Positions 32,925 through 44,036 of a stretch of 64,000 nucleotides of DNA are shown one piece after another. The notes beneath the pieces were generated by a model. It was not told where the DNA came from. It made no database searches and saw only the letters and a program-made list of their open reading frames with translations. Location of the stretch: contig MU619253.1 of assembly GCA_025201805.1 (NCBI GenBank), forward strand, positions 123,914-187,913, given 5' to 3'. The first letter of the stretch is position 1; each line of letters begins with the position of its first letter. The DNA comes from Parasitella parasitica (Eukaryota > Mucoromycota > Mucoromycetes > Mucorales > Mucoraceae). The position numbers and the translations under genes were made by a program.

Positions 32925-34553
32925 ATGGATACTGGCACTGTGCCTCCATTGACTGAAGAACATGCCGAATTTATCAATTCAACCGTAAATTCGCTGTACA
33001 CTGTCATTGCAGCCATTCCTGGCTCTCATCATGCTCTCAATTACATCAAAAATGCTTACCAACATGACCCTTTCCGTATTGCTCTAGAGCTCTTTCTAGT
33101 CTTCTTTGCCATTAGATACATGATGTCTGCGAAATACAAGCCCCATGACAATGCGGTCAAGTTGACAGATCAGGTAATTTATAGATTGCTCTCATGTTTG
33201 ATTATTATTGAGCTTTTGCATCAAAAGGAAATCGATAGCCTCGTAGAAGAATGGCATCCCGAACCGCTGGTTCCTTCCCTGTCAAAATATGATAGATTCA
33301 ACCTAGACAAGACACCGACAATCATGGGCGCACAGTCAGTCAAGCCAAAAATTGCTGGTTTCGCTAAACCGTTGATGAATTTAGCCACTACCAATTTCCT
33401 CAATTTAATTGCCTCTGAGCAAATTCGTGAAAAAGCTATTACGACTCTCAAAGAATACGGTGTTGGTTCCTGCGGACCACCTGGTTTCTACGGTACCATC
33501 GATGTTCATATGAATCTCGAGCGAGATATTGCTCAATTTCTAGGAACAGAACAAGCCATCATATACGCACAAGGCTTCTCCACCATCTCGTCTGTTATCC
33601 CCGCTTTCTGTAAAAGAGGCGATATCCTGGTTTGTGATGACAGCGTGAGTTTTGCTATCCAAAAGGGTATTCAAATCTCTCGCTCGATTGTTCGATTTTA
33701 CAAGCACAACGACATGGCTGATCTTGAGAGAATCTTGGAAGAGATTCGCATGGATGACATCATTCACAAGAAGCGTCTTACTCGTCGATTCATCGTTTCT
33801 GAAGGCCTCTCTACCAACTATGGCGACATTGCTCCTCTAGACAAGCTGGTAGAACTGAAGAAAAAATTCAAATATAGATTGGTTCTAGATGAGTCGCAAT
33901 CAATCGGTGTTGTAGGTAGCCGCGGTGCTGGTTTGACAGATTTGTTTGGTATCCCTGCAGTGGATGTTGACATGATTGTTGGGTCAATGGCCAATGCCCT
34001 CTGTTCTTCAGGTGGTTTCTGTGCTGGCTCTGAAGAAATCATTGATCACCAACGTTTATCAGGTTTAGCGTATTGCTTCTCTGCCTCAATTCCTGCAATG
34101 CTTGCTGTTTCTGCTAGTGAAGCTATCAAGATTATCAGAGAACATCCTGCGACACTAACGGAGCTTGCTGAACGTGGCAAGACATTCCGCCAAATCCTTT
34201 TACAAAAGACGCTGGAGCCTTATATCGAACTTTTCTCTGCGGATCCAGAGAATCCTGCTCCTTTCTTCCATATTAGAGTCAATCCTTTATTTTTGCAATC
34301 TCACTTACTAGACAACGAAACCGAAGTTTCCCGTGATGAAGAAGAATATCTATTGCAGGATGTAGTTGATGAGTGTGCTTACCAAGGAGTCTTGGTCACT
34401 CGTGCAAAGTATGTTATTAATCAAGAGCTTGTCTGTCCAAGACCTAGTATCAAGATAAGTGTCACTGTCGGATTAACCAAGAAGGAAAATGAGAAGGCTG
34501 CTGGTATCATCAAGTCGGCTATTATCAAAATCTTTAGTAAATGGAGAAAATAA
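32925..34553 (+). CDS. LCB1: Serine palmitoyltransferase subunit 1 (Lcb1)
   Basis: Two exons (32925-33173, 33228-34553) encode 524 residues. A hydrophobic N-terminal segment (DPFRIALELFLVFFAIRY) anchors it in the ER. The alpha-oxoamine synthase fold follows: YGVGSCGPPGFYGTIDVHMN, VSEGLSTNYGDIAPL and LDESQSIGVVG. Lcb1 lacks the PLP lysine; here the site reads GSMANALCSSGGF with Asn instead of Lys, as expected. With Lcb2 it condenses serine and palmitoyl-CoA, the first step of sphingolipid synthesis. The Cys in GSCGP corresponds to the residue mutated in human hereditary neuropathy. The 54-nt intron has no stop and keeps frame, so an unspliced reading of 542 residues would look intact; homology across the junction (KLTDQ-EIDSLVEEW) favours removal. 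Confidence 0.95.
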   Translation: MDTGTVPPLTEEHAEFINSTVNSLYTVIAAIPGSHHALNYIKNAYQHDPFRIALELFLVFFAIRYMMSAKYKPHDNAVKLTDQVIYRLLSCLIIIELLHQKEIDSLVEEWHPEPLVPSLSKYDRFNLDKTPTIMGAQSVKPKIAGFAKPLMNLATTNFLNLIASEQIREKAITTLKEYGVGSCGPPGFYGTIDVHMNLERDIAQFLGTEQAIIYAQGFSTISSVIPAFCKRGDILVCDDSVSFAIQKGIQISRSIVRFYKHNDMADLERILEEIRMDDIIHKKRLTRRFIVSEGLSTNYGDIAPLDKLVELKKKFKYRLVLDESQSIGVVGSRGAGLTDLFGIPAVDVDMIVGSMANALCSSGGFCAGSEEIIDHQRLSGLAYCFSASIPAMLAVSASEAIKIIREHPATLTELAERGKTFRQILLQKTLEPYIELFSADPENPAPFFHIRVNPLFLQSHLLDNETEVSRDEEEYLLQDVVDECAYQGVLVTRAKYVINQELVCPRPSIKISVTVGLTKKENEKAAGIIKSAIIKIFSKWRK

Positions 34554-35280
34554 GTTCTTTTTTTTTATTTTTTTTTTCTCATTTCATCTTGTTTTTCCTC
34601 TCTCTTTTTGGGCTAATGTAATGCACATACGCTCGGATACTATAGAAATATAATAAATTAACAACTAGACATAGATATGTGTTTTTTTGGTTCTATTGTG
34701 TTACTCGAGGTCTATTTTGTATTAACGGCGAATATCGTAAAGTAGGAGAAAAGTCAGAGCTTACCCTGATTATATTGGCTCTACATTGTTGAATCTCTCA
34801 ACAAAAACTTTTGGTTTTGATAGACTTAATTAGTATAAATTTGAAGAGTTATTTGCAAAAGTATAACATTTCCTTATTTTTAAAATGTTATTAGAAAGCA
34901 GCTAATATCTACATTTGAAAGCAAATGCCATTTATCATATGCGTTCAGTGATTGACCAAGCGAGTAGTGAAGGAATGGCCACATATCCAAAATAAAATTT
35001 TGATATTTGGATACATCAAGGCAATATTATAATACAGTTGATATAGCAAAAGTACAATTATTTCAGTAGCATTGCGACAAAAAAATGTTTCTTAATCATT
35101 TTATATGGTCTAAAGGTAATATTTGATTTATAGAGGACAGATTACGGTTCCAGCTATGCCCTAATTAGCTTCCTACAGTTAATTGACAAATATGCGGCCG
35201 CCTTGATATGCGCAGATGTCACAGTTTGTAATGTTGTTGCTTGAATGTTTTCAGTGCGTCACTTGGTATTCATTTTAGCA

Positions 35281-35610
35281 TATATCTGTGTATGTAGCAT
35301 ATCTATAGCATTGCACATATTGTACAAGTATGTAGTGCATAACGTATCTGTAGCTAGTATTATGGATATAAGTATATGTCTTGTAGTACGTATCTGGAAA
35401 CTGAGAATACACGTCTGAAGTATAGATTTTATCCGGCATAAGCTCGTAGCATATACTAAATCTAGTAAATGTCTAAGGCTCGTGTAGAGATATAAGTACA
35501 AGTCTATAGCGTCATCTGTCCTAATGGTGCCATCACTAGCCTATATCTTATATAGTATAAATCTGTTTTGTATATCTTATTAGCTGTGCACATATGCAGT
35601 GTATATCAAT
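35281..35610. repeat. Degenerate short repeats rich in GTAGCATAT and ATATAAGTA motifs
   Basis: Similar words recur with substitutions: GTAGCATATCTATAGC near 35295 and GTAGCATATACTAAATC near 35447; GATATAAGTATATGTCTTG near 35366 and GATATAAGTACAAGTCTAT near 35489. The spacing of about 125-150 bases suggests an old, diverged tandem array. Confidence 0.4.
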
Positions 35611-36069
35611 TTAAGGTAACTGGATGAATCTAGAAATGGAATGCAGATCATTATAGTAAATGTATTTCACAGCCTTATTCCTCCTCCATTCAATGACTAT
35701 GTTGTTGGAAACAAAAAACAAAGATAAAAACCATAGGTTAACGAGATACGAAAATATATGATACTTTATTTCAGATCGAAATTGCATCTGCTATTTATAT
35801 TTTTTACAACTACATAAAATTATGGTGACTCATTTAGATTACTAATTGACAAGTCTAATTCACAGTGACAATCTACTTGACAGGGTACGATGTAAGGTTA
35901 TACAACAAGGCTACACGCCTTTGATCTGACAGTGCCTTGACCTTTATCCTGGTGCTCAGATCTGTGCTACTTATAGGAATAACCTTCTTGATTTGAAATT
36001 GAGACTTTATTGTCGAGTTTACACAAGCGCATCACATCACATCATTGGACAATCTTCAATTGAAGTACA

Positions 36070-36276
36070 TTGCCAACAACTACTAACCCTACGACTAATC
36101 TCCTCTATTCTTATCCCTATGTCAATACAATCCTCTTTGCGGATGATGTTGCTTGCACGGGTGCTGAGCTAGAGATCTACAAACTACTCAATATCATGGA
36201 ATCGCATTCCCTCCTACTGGGCTATCGCTGGTCATCTTCGAAATACCAAGTTATTAAAGCCCCCCCCCAACCCTAG
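36070..36276 (+). mobile_element. Non-LTR (LINE) retrotransposon reverse-transcriptase fragment
   Basis: A 68-codon stretch contains the RT active-site box FADD in context TILFADDVACTG, followed by KLLNIMESHSLLLGYRW and SKYQVIKA. This matches motif C and the following helices of LINE-type reverse transcriptases, where HS..LGYRWNP.K is typical. Upstream and downstream frames are broken by stops, so this is a dead fragment, probably 5'-truncated. No endonuclease domain or clear poly-A end could be tied to it. Confidence 0.75.
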
Positions 36277-37934
36277 CAAAAAGTAATTGAATGTCATCTC
36301 TTATTAAACCGCCATAGAAATTCCAAATCAACAAGCTAACAAACAAATTACCTAAAAATATCTAATCGTGAAACTACAAAGCATTCATGACAATCAATTA
36401 AAAACCAACAAAAAGAAATCCACATTTGGAACACATAGACCAATGTAAGGGCTGCCATGCATATCATTTATTCCAAATGTGTCAGAAATATCAATATTGG
36501 AAAACCGTAGAATTAAATATGACTGACAGTTACAGCAACTGACAAACTGGCAGCCATGTAGACAAACTACTGTATCTTGACCAAATCAGCTGGTGCCGTT
36601 ACTATCATATTCTCAGGTCCTAATGAGGTTGCCTCGTTTTCCTCGGACATACTAATGCCTCAATCACAAAAATTTACTTTCTAAGCAGCTCGGTCAGGAG
36701 CTCATTTGATTTAATACTAGCATGTCATGGTTTCCTTAAAGCTGATTTTAAAGCTGTTAGAAAATTCGTGCTTGATTGCCAAAAGAAAATGGAACATTGA
36801 CCATCCGTCTTGATTTTAAAAGAAAGCTCACGATTCTATATTATCAATGAATTTCATCAAGTTAGTTGTTAGCCTGCATGAATCAGAATCTGCAATATTG
36901 GTAATATTGAGTGTAACGCTTATCAAGCTCAATTTATTTGCGGGAAAGATTGACCAGAAAATTGCATTGAAAGTTGAAAATCCAGCTAGACGTTCGTTGC
37001 AAAAAGTTCACAAAAAAAAATTTTTTTTAGACGTGTTTGATGCAGTATGCAGCGTAAAATGGCTTGAATATACGGTAGAAAAAGCCTTTCCATTTCTGTT
37101 GATCAAGCATGTTTAAATGCTCTTTTGCCCACATTGTACAAGCAAATGCCAGTTGCATATGCATTCTCATGCGAAAAGGACAGTTATAATCTGGGATGAT
37201 ATTAATGTATCAATACATATCTTAAGCCCAAGACCTATATAATGTTGAATTATTAACTTCTTTCTTTATAGAAAAAGGAAGGTGCATTACTGTCACATCG
37301 ATAACTGAAAAAAAAAAAAAAAAAAAGCAAAACGAGTGAGACGAGTTTGGAATGATGAACACGGCTGGGAGTTGTGGAAAAAAATCGATCGAGCCACAGA
37401 TAAAGAAATGTTACGGTTGCTGATCAGCTCAGATACCAAGCTTTTAATTCTATAGCAATCAAAGAAGGATCTGAACGAATCGAAGATTAATATAACCTGA
37501 TGATTTCAGAGAGATAACAAAGTGTTGAGCTTTTGTACAACATTACATTTAACTTTTCAATGCGAATAAAAAATATGGGCCATTTTGTATGTGATATCTT
37601 GGCCAAGTAATGGACATCAGATGGAAATAGCATGTTTGCAAATTTGTTTATACGCCTTGCAAATGTTTGTGAGCTTTTTTGTGTGTGTATGTGTGTTATT
37701 TTCTTTCCCACAGACAATTGGGATGAGTTGGTGGAGGTAGTACATGCTCTCAATATGTCATTGTAATATCATGCATCTACAATATAACATTGCTTTTTTG
37801 AAAGTGAACCTGATTGAGTTTGGATTATATCTGGTTTGAAACCCATGGATATTTCACAAAAGAATTGTCGCTCGCAAAAGTAAACTGTCTTGGCAAAACG
37901 ACCGCTGCGAATAATCACAAAAAAATACCAAGTT

Positions 37935-37967
37935 GCGATCAGATAGCGATCAGATAGCGATCAGACA
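37935..37967. repeat. Triple 11-bp direct repeat upstream of the alcohol dehydrogenase
   Basis: GCGATCAGATA occurs twice perfectly (37935-37945, 37946-37956) and a third time with one change (GCGATCAGACA, 37957-37967). It ends 219 bases before the ADH start codon. The helical-turn spacing would suit a tandem transcription-factor site. Confidence 0.55.
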
Positions 37968-38113
37968 GTGTTGATTGTATCCATCCACGGGAAGCGATCT
38001 AAAATAAAATCGGCTGATTTTGGCTCCTCTGGCACACGCGTTGGATATTAAGAAACATGGGTTTCACCGAGCTGCTACCAAAAAAAAAAAAAGGCCGCAT
38101 AAAAAAAAATACA

Positions 38114-38120
38114 TATAAAA
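38114..38120 (+). promoter_or_regulatory. TATA box of the alcohol dehydrogenase
   Basis: TATAAAA, 67-73 bases upstream of the ATG at 38187, within an A-rich leader and followed by a poly-T tract. The gene's biased codon use suggests high expression, which fits a strong TATA promoter. Confidence 0.55.
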
Positions 38121-38186
38121 TGAATCAAATGTTGGCAGTTTTAGACGTTTTTTTTTTTTATCTCTATACTTTAAAAATCTTGAAAA

Positions 38187-39361
38187 ATGTCTGAAGAAAC
38201 TTTCACTGCCTGGACCTGTAAATCCAAGTCTGCTCCTCTTGAACCTATGGAGATGACCTTCTGTCATTGGGATGACGATATGGTCCAAATGGATATTATC
38301 TGTTGTGGTGTCTGCGGTACTGATTTGGTAAGTAAATTGATAACAACGGTAATTGATTGATATGGTATACTAAACGCTAAACACCACATAATAGCACACT
38401 GTTGATGAAGGTTGGGGACCCACTGAATTCCCTTGTGTTGTCGGTATGTATTGTGTGCTGATTTGCATTAAATGTCTTGACTGACACCTTTTTTGGTTGT
38501 ACAGGTCACGAAATCATTGGTAACGTTACCAAGGTTGGTAAGAATGTTACCCGCATCAAGGTTGGTGACCGTTGTGGTGTTGGCTGTCAATCTGCTTCTT
38601 GCGGCAAGTGTGATTACTGTAAGAAGGGTATGGAGAACTTGTGTTCCACTCACGCTGTTTGGACCTTCAACGATCGTTATGATAACCCTACCAAGGACAA
38701 GACCTACGGTGGTTTTGCCAAAAAGTGGAGAGGTAACCAAAACTTTGTCGTCCACGTCCCCATGGATTTCTCTCCTGAAGTTGCTGCCTCTTTCCTCTGT
38801 GGTGGTGTAACTACCTATGCCCCTCTTAAGCGCTACAACGTCGGTAAGGGTTCCAAAGTTGCCGTTCTCGGTCTCGGTGGTCTCGGTCATTTTGGTGTCC
38901 AATGGGCCAAGGCTATGGGCGCTGAGGTTGTTGCTTTTGACGTTATCCCTGACAAGGTCAATGACGCCAAGAAGCTCGGTTGCGATGACTACGTTCTCAT
39001 GCAAAAGGAAGAGCAAATGGAGCCCCACTATAACACTTTCACCCACATTCTTGCCACCAAAATTGTCAACAAATGCTGGGACCAGTATTTCAAGATGTTG
39101 AAGAACAACGGTATTTTCATCCTCTGTGATATCCCCGAAGTTCCTCTCTCTGGTATGTCTGCGTTTGTCATGGCCGGTAAGCAACTCACCATTGCTGGTT
39201 CTTTCATCGGTTCTCCTTCTGTCATCCAAGAATGTCTCGATTTCGCTGCCCAGAAGAACATCCGTACTTGGGTCAACACTTTCCCTATGGAGAAGATCAA
39301 CGAAGCTTTCCAATTTGTTCGCGAAGCCAAACCTCGTTACAGAGCTGTTGTCATGAACTAA
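38187..39361 (+). CDS. NADP-type zinc alcohol dehydrogenase (CAD/Adh6-Adh7 family)
   Basis: Three exons (38187-38327, 38395-38443, 38505-39361) encode 348 residues. The catalytic zinc site is C43 in GVCGTDL with GHEIIG. The structural zinc lobe holds CGKCDYCKKGMENLC. The Rossmann fold shows VAVLGLGGLGHFGVQWAKAMG. TYGGFAKK and the overall layout match cinnamyl-alcohol-dehydrogenase-like enzymes such as yeast Adh6/Adh7, which reduce aldehydes to alcohols with NADPH. No targeting signal is seen. Exon 3 uses C-ending and preferred codons far more than its neighbours, so open frames appear on every strand over it and expression is probably high. An 11-bp triple repeat and a TATA box lie upstream. 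Its 3' end faces SIN3 with 174 bases between stop codons. Confidence 0.95.
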
Positions 39362-39535
39362 GTTCCTTGCTCAAATCATATGCATTTTCAAAAATTCTCA
39401 TTAAACAATCCTATTCATTTTCCTTGACAATAAAGATTTTATTACATTTACATAAAAAAAAAAAAAAAAGTAAAAAAAAAAAGTCCTGATTTATCATTAT
39501 AAAGTTACGGAAGTGCGAAGCTAAACACAACACAA

Positions 39536-40776
39536 TTATGAGAGTAATCTTCTTGTAGCTTCATTCAAATCATCGTTTTCGTGACTTGATAGCCATTGGT
39601 CCCAGTGCTGTTTATCACGGATGGCAGCATCTGTGTCGTGGACAACGACCCCTGATTTATGCAAGATGTCCTCAGACCCGATAATATAATACATGTGGTA
39701 TGTTTTTGGTTGGATTTTATAGCGCAATTGAGACTTGACATGGATTCTATCCAGCTGCTTGTCGTGCAATGACGATGATCTCAGGTTTCTAATTTTCGGT
39801 ATGTTTAGTTTTTTTTTATGCAACTTTTTTTTCTTTTCGAGGTTTTACCTTGATAGAAATGAGGGCTTCAATAGCAACTTGTTGATGCCTTCAGTGTCGT
39901 TCATCCAGTCCACATAGCTTGCTAAATAGTCTTCATAGATTTCTTGTTCAGTTGAAGGTAACGACGTGCCATTTTCCTTGTCAAGCAATTGGATGTGAGC
40001 CATGTGAGTGTCCGTATCCTGTGAGATTATGAGTTAGCATACTGCGCAAAACTTTTGGTACCACACGCCTACAAAGCTAATCTTGTACAAGTTTTCGTCC
40101 AATTCTAGAATGTCCTCCACCAAGGATCGATAAGCAGAAAGCGTCCTTACCGACGACTGGTCAGCCGTTTGCTGGTCTTGACTGAATAGCTTGAATAGTT
40201 CGTTTGATTTCTTGTCGATGGAAATATTCTGTATCTGTTTACAAGGGGAGAGGTAAGTACTGCATGTTGCGTGTGTGCGCCAATCAGATTAGGGTATACC
40301 TGTTTGATCAAAGATTGAATCGTTTTGTCAATGGTGAATATGACATAGGCATCAATACCATACACGTAGCGAACATTTTCCTCAAACGTGGCTTGATCAA
40401 TTTCACCTTCGAAATAGCTATCAACCATGTCCATCAATGCACGGTAGAATCCATTTGACAAGTCAATATCTTCGAAACGACTAGACACAAGATCCAGGTC
40501 CACTGCTGTCTGGTTGAGCTTTTTTCCTGGTCCAGCGTCGTTCTCGCTGCTGATTGACTTCATCTTGTGTAAGCGCTCATAGATGACAAGATACAACCGA
40601 AACAGACAATAGTACTGAGAATTACAAAAGAAGCTGTAGATACGTTTTTGGTTGATGATCTCGGGTGCTGTTGCTGCTGCTGCTACTGCAAACAGATCCA
40701 AGTGGTTGTCTGTTTGGTCCATAATTACATCATCTGGTACAACGATTTCATCGTCTATCGACATTGTGTCTAGCTC

Positions 40777-40808
<32 letters not shown>

Positions 40809-43760
40809 ATGACGATGACGATGTTGTTGTTGTTGTTGCTGCTGCTGCTGGTGGTTGTGGCGGTGCATTTCGTTTAAAGACACCTCTTAATAATCTACCA
40901 TGATCGTCTTCAGATGTAGCTCGTTTCCGGGGAGAAACACTGCCATTCTGAGTAGAATCTGACTCGTCCTTGTTGTTGTCATCTTCTTCCAGCTCGTTTG
41001 CGTCGTCTTGCTCGATGCATGTTTCTGCAGGAAGAGTATCTTGGACGTGAAAGAACATGGCGACAAAGGTTCGTAAAAAATTCCTCACTTTTTGCTTGTC
41101 GAGCTTGGAAAACCCAGTTTGCTTGTCCATAAAAGAGCAGATCAGTCGAGCAATGTCCTTGAACAGCGTATCATCCTGGAATTCATGCTGGAACTGCACA
41201 GGCTCATTAGGCTTCTCCTTTTGTAGTGACTCGATTTCTGCTATCAGACCCTTGTTTGCCATGGCTTTACGATCATTCATCTTGAACGTGGTGCCTTGAT
41301 AGTCCAGAGAACGGTAGAAATTCTTTGAATCAATATCTCTCCACACCCTGTTCCACTCCCGTTGTGCTCTCCTCCATTCTTTGTCCTTGAGTTCAAGACG
41401 CTTAAGCACAATGGGCACAACGCTGGCAGGTCTGCGGTAAAGCATGTCGATAATTTCAGATCCTCTCTCATTATCGTAGATCTTTCTAATAATGCGCTCG
41501 TAGATTGACACGGTAGGACCACCTAGGCCAGGCTCTAATCGCATGAACTTTAGCTCTTCTGGTGACATTTGCTCGATGCGATTCGCAATAGGCTTCAAAA
41601 GCGAAATCGTATTCAAGTTTGCTTCGATATTGAGATCGTATTCATATCTTTCCTCTTCGCACCGATGCAAGGCCTCCTCATATTGGTTCTTTTTGGATGC
41701 TACAAAGCCACTGTCTTCACTTGCCCAAATTGGATGCGATACAAATTCATCATTTAGTACTTCCCAGCACATCTGATCCCTGCCAGAACAAGGCTGATGC
41801 TGCCATTCTTTGGAGACTATGCGATAACTGGGACTATCTTTGACAGCATCGCACTTGTTCAGATCAGGCTTGGGAGCAGATACAGCTGGCTTCTCGATAG
41901 CTGGCTCCTTGGACTCGTAGCCAATAGTGTACTTGAAAGCGTCCATCAATTCCTTGCGATTACCCAGAAAGCCTTTTACTTGTGTCACTAGCGTATCCAT
42001 ATCCACAATTTCTTGGGTGTAAAGATTGAGCAGCTTGAGGAATTCTTCATAGGAGGGCTTGTTGCCAATGTGTTTTTTGATTCTATCAAATAGATCTACT
42101 TCTTCTGCAGAGACACTGGGTCTTTGGGGATCGAACAGGCTGTAGGACATGGTATCCTCTTCCTCTTGCATGTATTGCTCTTGGTATAATTTTGCTTTCT
42201 TAGTTGCGTGGCCCTTTTTCTGTTTTACAGGAGACAGCACCCTTTTGAACCCTATATTGCTAGTTGAGCTTGTGTCATATGAAGGCGGCGAAAGTTGCTG
42301 GTACTGCGATGACGAAGATGGCGTAGAAGCAGAGGTGATCTCGGGCAAAAACTGTCTGAATTCTTCCAGCAGGTCGTCCGCACCGTTGAATAAATACCGC
42401 ACCTGCTCAAACACCTGCTCAATTGGCTTTTGCTCCTTTTGGTATGTCTGTAATACCTCAAGAAATTGCTTGTAAATATTGGGGTTGTGAGCAAATCGGT
42501 TCTAGACATGAGTTTGCTTTAGTATGCGGTTTCTCTGTTTTCACACGTATTTCGACGGAATTACCTTGATTCTGTTTACATAGTTGATGGCGTGATTGAA
42601 TTCAACGGGGGGTTTCTTTTCAGTAATCAGCCGTGGGGGTGAAGCAGGCAAAGAGGAAGCGTATTGTGCTGCTGAATGGGTCGGTATGTGTGGAGGAGGG
42701 AGAGAGGGGGGCAGGTGGTGATGCATGGGCGGAGCAGCAGCAGCAGCAGCAGCGGTAGTGGTGTTATTAAAATGTCTGTTTGTCGTGTTGAAAGGGGGTG
42801 GTAGGACTGAAGTGTTATTGGTATGCATTGGCGGTGGTTGTGCTATTACAGCTTGTGGTGGTTGCGGTGCCAAATACGACGATGACGATGTGGAAGAGTT
42901 GGAGGGAGGATAATATTGATCCTGATGTAATAAATGCTGCTGCGATTGCGGCTCCATTTTCATCATGTCTTCGGTGGTAGATGTAGTGGATGTAGTCGTG
43001 TTGCCATTAGGAGTTGTAACAATGATTCGATTGGGATCTCTTGGATCCACAGAGCACTCGATGCGGTATCCAGTGGGTAAGAAGGTATTAAAGCCAGAAA
43101 TTAACTGAGGATGTCCTTTGAATAAAGTAGACACTTGCTGAATCACACCCGGCGTGTCGATGGCCTGGCTTTTGAAATCTTTCATTATATCTAAAAACTT
43201 GTTGTATACTTTTGGATTGTCTGCAAACCGCCCTTTGACTTGATCCAGGTAGGCCAAAGCATCAATCACATTCAATGGCCGATAACCATCGCTTTTAGGT
43301 GAAGCTGGGTTCCCTTTCTTGGTGCCTGATGCCGTAGTTTCCGCTGCAACGTGTTGCGATGTCTCGCTGTAATTTAGCCTGCTTCTTGATCCCAATGCAG
43401 ACGAAGATAGAGGAGGCATCTGTGTATTACCCATATTACCACCATCCCCATTGTTATTTTTGGCGGTGACTAAACCAGCAGCAGGCGCAGTGGTGGTTGG
43501 AGTGCTGTAGCTGTGATGTGAGGTTATTTGAGCGGGCGCAGGTAGAGATGAGTAGGAAGAGGGGTATTGGTGTCTCGCTGTCTGTATCTGCTGTTGCGGA
43601 TTTAGATGATTATGATGACTATAAGGTATGGTACCCACGAGTGAAGAAGTAGGCACCACTGGTCTCCTAGAGCTTGGGCATTATTAACGCTGCCACCATC
43701 GTGGACCAAGGGTCAGGCTTACCTCGGATCTGTCTGAGATGATTGATTAGGCACTGTCAT
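39536..43760 (-). CDS. SIN3: Transcriptional corepressor Sin3
   Basis: Six exons (43760-43723, 43666-42565, 42501-40300, 40234-40073, 40018-39849, 39788-39536) encode 1308 residues. PAH1 (about 143-213) starts [21 protein letters not shown]2 (about 367-435) spans the second junction ([21 protein letters not shown]). PAH3 starts [20 protein letters not shown]. The histone-deacetylase interaction domain follows with [26 protein letters not shown] and [13 protein letters not shown]. The C-terminal exons complete the Sin3 C-terminal domain. Sin3 scaffolds Rpd3-type deacetylase complexes. The linker between PAH1 and PAH2 is Pro/Ser/Ala-rich. Ala, Thr and Ser runs near residue 930 come from a triplet repeat. 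The intron donor at 40299 is important: reading through gives a false 755-residue end. Confidence 0.95.
40776..40853. repeat. Trinucleotide tract within SIN3
   Basis: Plus-strand runs of (CTG), (ATG) and (TTG) triplets code on the minus strand for Ala, Thr, Ser and Ala homopolymers between the Sin3 HDAC-interaction and C-terminal domains. Triplet structure keeps frame, so length variation between strains is expected. A shorter Ala-coding tract lies near 42735-42755. Confidence 0.8.
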
Positions 43761-44036
43761 GTTTTCTCTCAAGTACGATTCAAGAGAAAAAGAAAGAAAA
43801 AGAAAAAGCGTTCTTTTGGAACAAAAGTATTGTTATTTCTGGATCTTAAAAGCCTTATGATATACTCTCCCCCACCCCACCCCCCTTTATTCCCTGAGTG
43901 GAGAAAAACTTCCTTTGAGTCACGTACATCCACATACCGTCTAGAGGCACCATGTCCTATAAACCCGTTCAAGTTACACACATAAATTAACTACAGAGGA
44001 TAAATCTTTTCGTAATCTCTCTCTCTCCAGCAAAAC
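43761..44036. promoter_or_regulatory. Divergent promoter between SIN3 and the FMN-binding protein
   Basis: 276 bases separate the two start codons. It includes a purine-rich run near 43790-43805, a C-rich CCCCCACCCCACCCCCC-like stretch at 43869-43886, and a pyrimidine-rich TCTCTCTCTCC just before the plus-strand ATG. No TATA box was noted on either strand. Confidence 0.5.

Larger units (their letters stand above)
34554..38113. other. 3.6-kb gene-poor region with retroelement debris
   Basis: The longest gene-free stretch here. It holds degenerate repeats (35281-35600), a LINE reverse-transcriptase fragment (36070-36276), poly-A runs (37303-37326) and an 11-bp triple repeat (37935-37967). An open frame at 36847-37116 plus (89 codons) and one at 37487-37753 minus have no recognised motifs. 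RT-like codon stretches broken by stops continue for a few hundred bases after 36276. Confidence 0.5.

Noticed and set aside
32925-34553. Single-exon LCB1 of 542 residues
   Set aside because: The 54-nt segment 33174-33227 has GT-AG borders and a hydrophobic translation absent from the family. Splicing restores the expected junction.
36847-37116. 89-codon plus-strand frame in the gene desert
   Set aside because: No recognised family; contains a poly-Lys run from an A tract.
38468-39313. 281-codon minus-strand open frame over the alcohol dehydrogenase, plus long frames on other strands
   Set aside because: They arise from the strong codon bias of the real gene, have no domain, and cross its introns without sense.
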